From Lamellibrachia satsuma (Eukaryota; Annelida; Polychaeta; Sabellida; Siboglinidae): a DNA stretch of 64,000 bases. The stretch is from the NCBI GenBank assembly GCA_033239005.1, contig BSQZ01000029.1, positions 1,048,501-1,112,500 of the forward strand, read 5' to 3'. Positions 55,909-64,000 of the stretch are shown in pieces; position 1 is the stretch's first letter; every line of letters starts with the position of its first letter. Under the pieces are notes generated by a model. That model saw only the letters and a list, made by a program, of their open reading frames with translations. It was not told where the DNA came from and ran no database searches. Made by a program: the position numbers and the translations under genes.

Positions 55909-55954
55909 TCCTCCTTTCTCATATTTGGTCAGAGGTTACCAGCACATGACCAGG

Positions 55955-58075
55955 TTACACAGCGACATCGTAATCGCTCAGGTGGGACGGCAGCTTCCTC
56001 TCTCTTGCAGGATTCCGTCTCGGGGCTACGTCTGCCACTGGTCGATCTGGCTGTGCTGCGGCTTCGCCCGGGTCGCCATCTTCTCCGTCCTCGTCATCGG
56101 GGATTTCGATATCCTCCAGTGTTGCCGGGTCATACGGCGGCGCAGTCGGAGTAGGATTCAGGTGACGTCGATTGCGTCGAACGTCGCCTTGGTGTGTCCT
56201 CACGATGTACGACCGGGGCGAATGTGAGCCGACCTCTTTTAGCACGGTGCCTCGCCGGTCCATGTCAGTGACCCACACATGCTCTCCCGGCATCAGTCGT
56301 CTCAAGTGGACTGCTCGATGGCGCTTGTCGAATGACTTTTTCTGTCGATTCTTTATCTCAAGCCGCGACTTCCTCGCTCCTCGTAGATGCGACCACTGTG
56401 GTTCTAGTAAGGTTGGTATCGTCGGTATTGGCGTCCGAAGCTTCCGCCCCATCAGTAGCTCAGCTGGGCTGTAACCATTGCTCAAGGGCGTCGACCTATA
56501 CGCGAGAAGTGTGTCGTACGGGTTGTCGCTCTTCGCCAGTAGACATTTTAGGGTCTTCACGGCTCGTTCAGCTTCACCATTTGACTGAGGGAACCGAGGG
56601 CTGCTTGTCGTGTGCAGAAAGCCCCTCGCTGCAGCAAACCTCCTGAATGTATCTGATGCGTACTGGGGACCATTGTCTGTGACCACAACTTCAGGGACGC
56701 CATGACGTGCAAACATTGATGTCATGTGGTTCACGATGGAAGCCGACGTCGTGCTGCTCAGTTTGGAGATCTCAACGAACGCCGACAGATAGTCGACAAC
56801 AAGTAAGTATGGTGAACCGTTTAGTTCGAAGAGGTCAGAGCCAACCTTCTGCCATGGGCGTTCTGGAACATCAGATGGTATCATCGGCTCTGCTCGATTT
56901 ACTCGTTCTTTGGCGCATCTATCGCACCTCTCCACCAAGTCTTCGATCTGTTTGCTCAGACCCGGCCACCAAACTGATTGCTTCGCCCGTTCTCTGCATT
57001 TAGTGATACCTTGGTGTCCTTCGTGGATCTTCTCCAGTATCGATGGTCGCATTGCCAGCGGAATGACGAGGCGACTCCCCTTCAGCAGCAAGCCTTGTTG
57101 CACAGTGAGCTCCGCAGCGACTTGCAGGTACACCTTCTCGTCCGGCCTCAGTCTCGCCCTGTCGGGCCATCCTTGCTGGCAGTAAGTCTGGATGCGTTGG
57201 CAGGTGGCGTCGTCCACCTGGGCCTGCTTCAGTTCGAGTAGGCGCTTCTCGGTAATGGGAAGTGTCTTCAAAACTGCATTGACGTATGCTTGGCAGTCCT
57301 GCTCGAAGCTTACGTCTTGCGGTTGTCTGTGCTCCACAATGGGTGCTCGTGACAGCGTATCAGCCGTAATCAAGTCCTTGCCGGCTACATGTGCGATACT
57401 ATAGTTGAATCGCATCAGCCTCATTCTGAAGCGCTGAATTCTGGGCGGCAGCTGATCAAGTGTCTTCTGTCCCAGAAGTGACACGAGAGGCTTGTGGTCG
57501 GTCTCGACGTGAAATGTTTTCCCCAGAAGGAAGTCGCTGAATCGCTCACAAGCCCACGTCGTGGCGAGTGCTTCCTTTTCTATTTGGGCATAGCGTTGTT
57601 CCGCGCTCGACATGGATCTGGAGGCATATGCGACTGGCTGAAGTTTACCATCTGGTTGTCTCTGTAGAAGTACTGCTCCTAGGCCGTGTGAGGACGCGTC
57701 TGCAGATAGTGTCGTTTCCTGCTTTGCGTCGAACAGAGCCAGTATTGGTGTTGATGTAATGCTCTCTTTCAACCGCTTGAAGCACAGCTGCTGATCATGG
57801 CCCCAGGTCCAGTCATTCTTCTTGCACAGAAGGTCGCGCATCGGTTTCGTGATTTCAGCTAGGTGTGGCGTAAACTTCCCCAGCTGGTTGACCATTCCCA
57901 GAAATCGACGGACTCCGCTCACATCGAATGGTTCAGGCATGTCGAGAATCGCCCTGATCTTCTCTCTGTCTGGGCGTATTCCTGACGCGTCAATCATCTG
58001 GCCCAAGAACGTCACGTGTTGAACTGAGAATTGACACTTCTTCGTGTTCAGTGTCACCTTGGCCTGCTGCAGCCT
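55955..58075 (-). CDS. pol: Rest of reverse transcriptase, RNase H and integrase of the gypsy element
   Basis: In frame with the preceding part after the TAG. The first Met is at 58057 and coordinates below count from it. Seen: RT thumb (KKCQFSVQHVTFLGQMI, 7-23); RNase H (LSADASSHGLGAVL, from 118, with YAQIEKEALA and TDHKPL); integrase zinc-binding H345/H348/C378/C381; catalytic D408, D461 (VVTDNGPQYAS) and E497 (NGEAERAV), spaced DX35E; and a GPY-like C-terminal region with a basic tail. No chromodomain is seen. Without read-through of the stop, this half would not be made as part of the polyprotein. Confidence 0.92.
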   Translation of the reverse strand, partial: RLQQAKVTLNTKKCQFSVQHVTFLGQMIDASGIRPDREKIRAILDMPEPFDVSGVRRFLGMVNQLGKFTPHLAEITKPMRDLLCKKNDWTWGHDQQLCFKRLKESITSTPILALFDAKQETTLSADASSHGLGAVLLQRQPDGKLQPVAYASRSMSSAEQRYAQIEKEALATTWACERFSDFLLGKTFHVETDHKPLVSLLGQKTLDQLPPRIQRFRMRLMRFNYSIAHVAGKDLITADTLSRAPIVEHRQPQDVSFEQDCQAYVNAVLKTLPITEKRLLELKQAQVDDATCQRIQTYCQQGWPDRARLRPDEKVYLQVAAELTVQQGLLLKGSRLVIPLAMRPSILEKIHEGHQGITKCRERAKQSVWWPGLSKQIEDLVERCDRCAKERVNRAEPMIPSDVPERPWQKVGSDLFELNGSPYLLVVDYLSAFVEISKLSSTTSASIVNHMTSMFARHGVPEVVVTDNGPQYASDTFRRFAAARGFLHTTSSPRFPQSNGEAERAVKTLKCLLAKSDNPYDTLLAYRSTPLSNGYSPAELLMGRKLRTPIPTIPTLLEPQWSHLRGARKSRLEIKNRQKKSFDKRHRAVHLRRLMPGEHVWVTDMDRRGTVLKEVGSHSPRSYIVRTHQGDVRRNRRHLNPTPTAPPYDPATLEDIEIPDDEDGEDGDPGEAAAQPDRPVADVAPRRNPARERKLPSHLSDYDVAV

Positions 58076-59947
58076 CTAGAGAACCTCGTGTAGGCGCTGA
58101 TCGTGTTGTGGCTGAGTGGCACCGAAGACAAGTACATCATCCATTTGACATAGGACGCCAGGTATCCCCTCCAGGATTGCCGACATTCGTCGTTGATAGT
58201 GTTCTGGTGCTGACGAAATGCCGAAGGGTAGCCTTCTGAAGGCGAATCTACCGAATGGTGTGATAAACGTTGTCAGCAGAGTCGATTCTTCAGACAACGG
58301 GACTTGCCAAAATCCAGAGTTTGCGTCCAGTTTTGAGAATATCTTGGCACCTGCTAGCTGTCCCAGGGTATAGTCGACCGAAGGCATCTCATATCGTTCC
58401 CGACGTACACTTTCATTTAGTTTTGTTAGGTCGACGCAGATCCTGACATCGTCTTGTGATTTTGGGACAACCACCATGGGCGCGCACCAATCAGTTGGCT
58501 GTTCGACTTTACTGATGACGCCCAAAGCTTCCATCCTCTTCAGTTCTCTTTTCGTTTTCTCCATCAATGGTAGGGCCACACGTCTCGGCACATTGACGGC
58601 GAAAGGCTGCGCGTTCTCTTTCAGTGTGATCGTGTACGGCCCTTCCATCTTGCCGAGGCCGTTGAAGATATCCGGAAATTCTCTGTGATACTCATCTGTT
58701 GCCCCTTCTACCGACTCCACTCGGCTGATCAACCGCAGCGCGTCTATTGCAGGGTTGCCTAGAAGCGCCTTGTGTATGCCCCGGACGACGTATATGTTCT
58801 GCTTTGTGGCTGTAGTCTTCCCTTGTAGCACCGTTGTGAACATTCCCACAACTGCCAGCAAACCGTTGTTGCCAACCCCGAAGAGTTTCTTATTAGCCTT
58901 TCGGAGCGGGTTCACACCTATCAGTTCATTGTACAACTGTTCAGGAATCACTGTTTCGTCTGCACCGGTGTCAATGCGAAATTTAGCACCTGACCCCCCC
59001 ATTTTCAGTGTTATCAACCACTGTTGGTTTGATTTGTTGTCAGCGACTGAGCCTAGGAATGTGTATTCTGTGTCATTGCCATCATCGCACACTGCACCAA
59101 TTTTTTTGGACAAGCAAACTGAAGCAAAGTGGCCTGTCTTTGAACATTGGTGGCACTTTGCATCTTTCGCTGGGCAGTATTGTTTCTGATGTGACTGCCT
59201 GCCACATCGTCTGCATGGCTGGTTGGTCTGATACGAAGACGCGGTGTACGACGTCTGTTTCCCTTGTTGTAACGCCGCTCTCGGTCTGCGCTCAAACGGA
59301 CCACGATACGGCCTGGATTGCATAGCGTCGACGTTCGTGGCACCATCTTGCGACCGTGACTGCATGCTGTCGATATTCATCGCGCCCTCTTGCGGACTAC
59401 TTCGCACTACAGTTTGTTGTTTTCGTACGGCCTCCTTTTGGCGTGCGTGATCAACCGCTCTCTTCAGAGTAAGCTTTGCGTCTAGTTGTAGCTTCTCGGA
59501 TAACTGTTCGTCACGCAAGCCAACAACAATTCTATCGCGTATCATGTCATCCTTCAGCGCCCCGTACTCACAGTGTTCGACTAGCTTGTACAGGTCCGTG
59601 ACGAACGCGTCTACAGATTCACCGGTCTGTTGTTGTCGCTGATTAAACTTCGCCCTTTCATATATTACATTCCTCGTGCCAACGAAATAGCTATCAAACT
59701 TGTCTTTGACTACTTCAAACGTGCTCGTGTTGCTGTCATCCGGACTAAAACTCAGCGATGCCAATATATCATCCGCTTCGTCTCCCATGCTGTAAATCAG
59801 TGTATTTACCTGGTCGGCATCGGGTTTTCCTGACAGCCCTGACGCCTGCCGAAATCGCTCGAATCGACGGATCCACTTCGGCCATTCCTCAGGCTTTGCG
59901 AAGTCCATCGGCGCCGGTGGCGCAATTTGGTAGGCCGGTGTTGCCAT
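58076..59947 (-). CDS. gag-pol: Gag, protease and first half of reverse transcriptase of the gypsy element
   Basis: Start chosen at ATG 59947 (MATPAYQIAPPAPMDFAKPE). The open frame extends further upstream only into the LTR. Domains by approximate residue: Gag 1-240; two CCHC zinc knuckles 245-278 (CRRCGRQSHQKQYC and CHQCSKTGHFASVC); aspartic protease with DTGADETVIP at about 326; reverse transcriptase from about 436 (VRICVDLTKLN, FSKLDANSGFWQVPL) to the catalytic MDDVLVFG. It ends at a TAG 19 codons after the catalytic box. The same frame stays open beyond the stop, so gag and pol form a single polyprotein frame interrupted once. Confidence 0.92.
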   Translation of the reverse strand: MATPAYQIAPPAPMDFAKPEEWPKWIRRFERFRQASGLSGKPDADQVNTLIYSMGDEADDILASLSFSPDDSNTSTFEVVKDKFDSYFVGTRNVIYERAKFNQRQQQTGESVDAFVTDLYKLVEHCEYGALKDDMIRDRIVVGLRDEQLSEKLQLDAKLTLKRAVDHARQKEAVRKQQTVVRSSPQEGAMNIDSMQSRSQDGATNVDAMQSRPYRGPFERRPRAALQQGKQTSYTASSYQTNQPCRRCGRQSHQKQYCPAKDAKCHQCSKTGHFASVCLSKKIGAVCDDGNDTEYTFLGSVADNKSNQQWLITLKMGGSGAKFRIDTGADETVIPEQLYNELIGVNPLRKANKKLFGVGNNGLLAVVGMFTTVLQGKTTATKQNIYVVRGIHKALLGNPAIDALRLISRVESVEGATDEYHREFPDIFNGLGKMEGPYTITLKENAQPFAVNVPRRVALPLMEKTKRELKRMEALGVISKVEQPTDWCAPMVVVPKSQDDVRICVDLTKLNESVRRERYEMPSVDYTLGQLAGAKIFSKLDANSGFWQVPLSEESTLLTTFITPFGRFAFRRLPFGISSAPEHYQRRMSAILEGIPGVLCQMDDVLVFGATQPQHDQRLHEVL

Positions 59948-59963
59948 CTCACTTCTGATACCA

Positions 59964-60100
59964 TGTAGTGTTTTCTGGTTATCATACAATACAGCATACA
60001 ATACAAGTTCGTAAATCAACCGGTACTTTATTCACCTCGCCATGAGGGTGTCTCTCCCCGAGATATTCTCCCCCGTATTATTACAATAGATCATGCCACA
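59964..60100 (-). repeat. 5' LTR of the Ty3/gypsy element (137 bp)
   Basis: Identical by eye to the other LTR. ATTTA at 60101-60105 completes the 5-bp duplication. Immediately inside, the element strand reads TGGTATCAGAAGTGAG, a primer-binding site close to the 3' end of tRNA-Leu (by memory; a couple of mismatches). Confidence 0.93.
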
Positions 60101-60105
60101 ATTTA

Positions 60106-61542
60106 CAAATAAAATATTTAAAAATAACTAAAAACAATTATTATTTCGCCAAAAATGGAATCGTCAGCGCAGCGCCATCGATTAATATCGCTGATAGCGC
60201 CCAACACAGACATACGCTGCAGTAAAAATGGCGCGCTGATGTTCGTGGTAACGTGTGTGTCGACGGGACTGTGAAAATGGCTGTTGTGAACAGGGACAAA
60301 GCTAATATAGACGAAATAGATAACGGAATCAAAGTCGTTTTCGCTGGAACTGGTTGTAGACCTACGAGTTGTAGACCTACGAATACAGCGCTATCTATGC
60401 AAAGTCAATCGCCCTACATTTTTTTTTCTATCTGGCTTTTACTGTAGTAGAGGCGAAGATCTCGTTCATCAAAAGCGTAAGTATTTTCATGAAATGTGAA
60501 ACCTTACAAAAACGCCTTAAACAGAGCAATAAACACGTCTTTCGTGTATGTATGCATTCTTATATGTATATCACTAAAGTTACCTGACAATAACCATGTA
60601 AAAGTGTGAAATTATTACCTTTTTGTCAGAATGCATGTGCTTGTCAAGGTTTGTATATAACCGGGTGTTGTTGTGAGCGAGAAAAGCATGCGGGATTTCC
60701 ATAGATCTATATAAGGTCACGCTAAGAATTGCCGTCTGCTGGCCATAGAGTTACATCATTAATAATGCCCCTATAAACTATTAACTTACTAACGGGTGTT
60801 TTATTTATTTCTGTGCTGCTGGCCCATTCTGGCCTCATTCTACACGAAATCGCGTTTGATCATGTGACCCAAAGGCAACATCACGTGCACAGTATGGCGG
60901 CTAATTATGAAATGTTTTCTATGTCACCGATAAAAGTACTCATAAGTAATTAGTTGGAGCACATTTCTTAAGTTTCTTGACGCCCAATTGTCGGTTGTAT
61001 GTCACAGAATACACATGTGAAACGGTTAGTGCGTATCGGTTTTAAAACTTAAGTTATTAGTTCCGTAGCCATTTGGCTACGGAACTGCCAAATTGCCGAG
61101 TTAGCAAATGCCGTACGGGACTTTCGCCCCAGAGACGAAGAGCGGGGCGAATTTTTTTGCCTAAGCGCTATCTAGCACTGCAGCAACTTACGGCATTCAT
61201 CATGTTTTAAATTGCTGTGGTCGCAACAGTACAGGAGTCGATTCAGCCAAATACTCCACTGTGTGATCGGTTATCTACGTCCGAGGTGAGCATTAAATAG
61301 TGTATTTTTAATGTTTTTTTGTATGTAAGCTTATTCACTTCGAAGGATGTATTGAAAGACTGCAACTATTTTCAGCATTATGCGTTCCATAATAAAGAAA
61401 TTAATATTTCTGACGTAGGTTGTATCAAATACACCCCATTGTGCGGCTTGGGGTTGTAGTGGAACTATCTACTATAAAAACGTAGTTTAGCTGGAGTAAT
61501 TCCATTTATAAAATATTAAACAAGTGTTGTGTTATCCAGGCT
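60106..61542. other. No gene recognised; small hairpin at 61059-61086
   Basis: AGTTCCGTAGCCA and its exact complement (13-bp arms, 2-nt loop) lie at 61059-61086. The rest has CpG-containing AT-rich DNA without identifiable features. Confidence 0.55.
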
Positions 61543-63543
61543 TTGGTCCTTGGGGTAACTGCTAAACATTCCCTGACGTTCACCATGGTTCCAGTCATGA
61601 TAGATCTTGCCAAGGCTTTGGCAAATTACAGGAAAGCATTAGTTGTCCTATCATCCTACAAAATGAACTGTGGAGTGTCAGAGACCATTCACCATCGTAA
61701 AGTTCGAAACATGAGGCTGTTACCCTTTTCACTGAATATAGATGCATACTAGCAATTCCTTGCAACGAGTACTTGCCCTTCTTGTCAGCTACTACTGTCA
61801 TGGGAGAAAACAGGTGGTTGTGGAGCACTTCGCATCCATCACTGTTGTGCATGTCAGTGCCACTGCATTGTACCAATAGTTGGCAAGTTTGTTCGACAGA
61901 CACGGCATTCCTTGGGGAAACCTCTGCAGTATATTGATGGACTCCTGTACTGTAAAGCGTGGCTTCAAGTCAGGCCTAGAGACTAGAATCCGAAATGACA
62001 AAGCCAGCCATCTCCTTGGTGTAGCCGGTGATGTATGCCACCACATACACAATTCTTCCAAGAAGATAAGTGCGCAATTTGACAACTTCATCGAAACACT
62101 CTTCACCAACTTGGCCAACTATTTTAAATGGTTGACATATTTGAGGCCGTATCTTGAAGAAATCTGCCAACTGCTTTCAATGAAATTTACCATGCCAGAG
62201 AGGTTTTTGAGCCATAGGTGGTTGTCGTGCTATGGTGTTGCCGTTAGCACCCTGCGAATGATGGATGCATTCATAGTTTTCTTTTATTCGAATCTGTCAG
62301 CGAAAGACAAACTTGGTAAAGTGTGGTTGCCATGTACAAGGCGCGGAATGTGCGCTCAGAAGCAAGGACGATGATTCGAGAGATCCAGCAACTTGTGTCT
62401 CAGAAGAAGATGACAGATGATGGCAGTACCAGGAAGGAGAAACTAATTCGCCGTGTCCTTTATGAGAAGAAGAAAACTTCTCATAGCACATTTCTACTGT
62501 GCCGTGTTGCCTCTTCTAAAACAGTTCGTCTATACTTTCGAGTGCACGGAACCAGTGACCCACAAGCTTCACGATCATCAATTCAGTTTCTTCATGGATG
62601 TTTTGGCTTGCTATGTGAAGCCTCAGTACATCGCGGGAAAATTGTCTAAGAAGCTGAAGAAACTGGACATTATACAAGACTCTATCAACTTTTTTTCTTC
62701 CTCAGAAGGATATGTTCTGTGGCAATGGTGTGGCAAAGAGTGTGGCCAGATGCCATAAAGATGACAAGCTGGTGAAGGAGTTTCGAGACAAAGTGACGTC
62801 AGCCTACATTTATTGCGGAGAATACATGCAAAAAACACTACCACTTGCAAACAATGTTCTTCAAGCGGCATATGCCCTTGACCCTTGAGCAGCTACAGAA
62901 ACTGGTGACCAATGTCTTATGTGATGTGGAGACAGACTCGTTCTTGCAAGAGGTACACATGTACAATGTTGACACTCTTCCAACATCTAGTGCTGCAGTT
63001 GAAACTCCTTCGAGGATAGGTCACTGGTGGACGAAAGACATTTCTGAGACAGGAAAATATCTAGCAAGATTTCCTTTGCCATGCTGTCGTGTTTTTATGG
63101 CCCTCGGGTAGAAGGAAGTTTCAACACAATGGGTGATGTCATCGATCCCAAGTCCTGCAGAATGAATGTCGAGACCTACAGTGCAATTCAAACTGTGAAG
63201 TATAGATTGCGGGCTGTGGGCTGAACAGATAATTGCCATCGAGAAGTTCACTAGGACAGATTATCTACATGAGAAAGTTTACACTACACTGTGCAGAAAT
63301 CTAAGAAGTTCTGTTGCCAGGTACAAAGCCCACATGAGAGACAAGATGAAAGAACACGAGGCAAAAGAAAGAGAAAAGTTACAGAAAGAAAAGCTTTACA
63401 GCAAGAAGAGAGCAAAGACGATTCTAGATGAAGTTGAGAAAAAAGTTAGACTGATCCATGCAAAAAAACTTGAAAAGAAGACAGAAATGTTCTGCATTGG
63501 CTGCAGAAGTGAAACTGAAGAAGAAGAAGAGGAACTACAATAG
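61543..63543 (+). pseudogene. Degenerate hAT-like transposase gene
   Basis: Pieces in order on the plus strand in changing frames: 61543-61740 (VMIDLAKALANYRKALVVLS, ending PFSLNID); 61760-61880 (VLALLVSYYCHGRKQVVVEH); 61880-62300 (ILMDSCTVKRGFKSGLETRI, then GVAGDVCHHIHNSSKK and ERFLSHRWLSCYGVAVSTLR); 62330-62760 (RREARTM-type helix, then FSFFMDVLACYVKPQYIAGK); 63070-63220 (GPRVEGSFNTMGDVIDPKSC, then ETYSAIQTVKY); and a Lys/Glu-rich coiled-coil tail 63330-63543. The RNase H-like start (SLNID), HRW block and VEGSFN-type C-terminus recall hAT-superfamily transposases of marine invertebrates. At least four frameshifts or stops make it inactive. I cannot name the exact family. Confidence 0.6.
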
Positions 63544-63545
63544 AG

Positions 63546-64000
63546 TCACATGCAGCTGCATTGACATGTATAACAGTAATGGATGCAACGTTTTGGAGTG
63601 ACCGATGTGGACCTGTACATGTATATGTAGCCCGAGAGTAATTTGGAGTAAACAATGACAAATATTTAGTCGGTTTAATACTTTGGATTACATGTTCAGA
63701 AGTACAGTGTCATGAGGACAATGTTTGGAACTTTTATAACAAACTAACAATGGGATACTTATTTCCTGCTGGTTGACAGGAATTACCCGTGAATGTGTGT
63801 CATTAAACACGGGATCTGGTTAGACCCGTGACAAATTTTCAGTGTTTTTATAAACTGTATTCTCGTCCCTGTGATGTTTATAAGGTGTTCAAAATGGAAT
63901 TAGTCTATTATCCAAACTCCGCAAAGTCTACGTCACCTAGCTGCTTAGTGAATTTCTATTGGATGCCATTTTGACCCTGTCCAAAACATATCAAATTAGT
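63546..64000. other. No feature recognised
   Basis: 3' flank of the transposase pseudogene, without further open frames or repeats. Confidence 0.5.

Larger units (their letters stand above)
55772..60100 (-). mobile_element. Ty3/gypsy LTR retrotransposon, nearly intact (4.3 kb)
   Basis: Two identical short LTRs, primer-binding site, gag-pol in one frame, polypurine tract and 5-bp target duplication (ATTTA). Very short LTRs and the gag-pol arrangement fit the mag-like/C-type lineage common in marine invertebrates. Only one disabling change is visible, a stop in reverse transcriptase at 58076-58078. Confidence 0.93.

Noticed and set aside
59948..60019. Upstream start for the gypsy Gag frame
   Set aside because: It would place the start codon inside the LTR; the ATG at 59947, just after the primer-binding site, is more sensible.

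Overview
The window is animal nuclear DNA. It has one multi-exon gene with GT-AG introns, and nearly everything else is transposable-element remnants, minisatellites and microsatellites. There are no bacterial operons, CRISPR arrays, rRNA genes or convincing tRNA genes. The repeat mix (mag-like Ty3/gypsy with very short LTRs, Penelope, CR1-like and Jockey/I-like LINEs, hAT and pogo-type MITEs, YqaJ-domain transposon proteins, a tRNA-derived SINE) together with a long array-rich intron suggests a marine invertebrate, perhaps a mollusc, another lophotrochozoan or a lancelet. The sequence alone does not fix the species.

The one gene I can assemble completely is an equilibrative nucleoside transporter (SLC29 family) on the + strand. 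It has 14 coding exons between 22481 and 48613 that join in frame to a 495-residue protein. Its introns are loaded with repeats. Intron 2 holds a 5.2-kb satellite of 45-bp units. Intron 5 holds a 2.8-kb LINE with a 14-bp target-site duplication. Intron 6 holds two 24-bp minisatellites, the second ending 17 bp before exon 7. Intron 10 holds a pogo-like element with terminal inverted repeats. Intron 11 holds a 56-bp array and a foldback made of LINE pieces. Intron 12 appears to be a GC-AG intron. Intron 13 holds a 202-bp hAT-type MITE with a perfect 8-bp duplication.

Left of the gene (1-22480) are: YqaJ-domain pseudogene pieces (28-354, 2084-3134 and possibly 11774-12001 on the minus strand); tandem repeats (571-1110, 4362-5440, 6960-8699, 14687-14905); a MITE (9645-9934); a Penelope fragment (12189-13075); a SINE (18415-18772); a THAP-like fragment (minus strand, 19238-19492); and a hAT remnant (20336-22262) with a second hAT element nested inside it on an 8-bp duplication.

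Right of the gene (48614-64000) are: a GGCCC-rich repeat (50780-50990); rearranged CR1-like LINE pieces (51108-54115); a nearly intact minus-strand Ty3/gypsy element (55772-60100) with LTRs identical by eye, a 5-bp duplication and a single in-frame stop in reverse transcriptase; and a degenerate hAT-like transposase gene (61543-63543). I found no clearly undescribed molecular system. The most notable signals are the giant intronic satellite with local dimeric higher-order structure, the 40-bp array whose every unit carries a palindrome fitting the p53 half-site consensus, the splice-site oddities of the transporter gene, and the apparently very young gypsy insertion.
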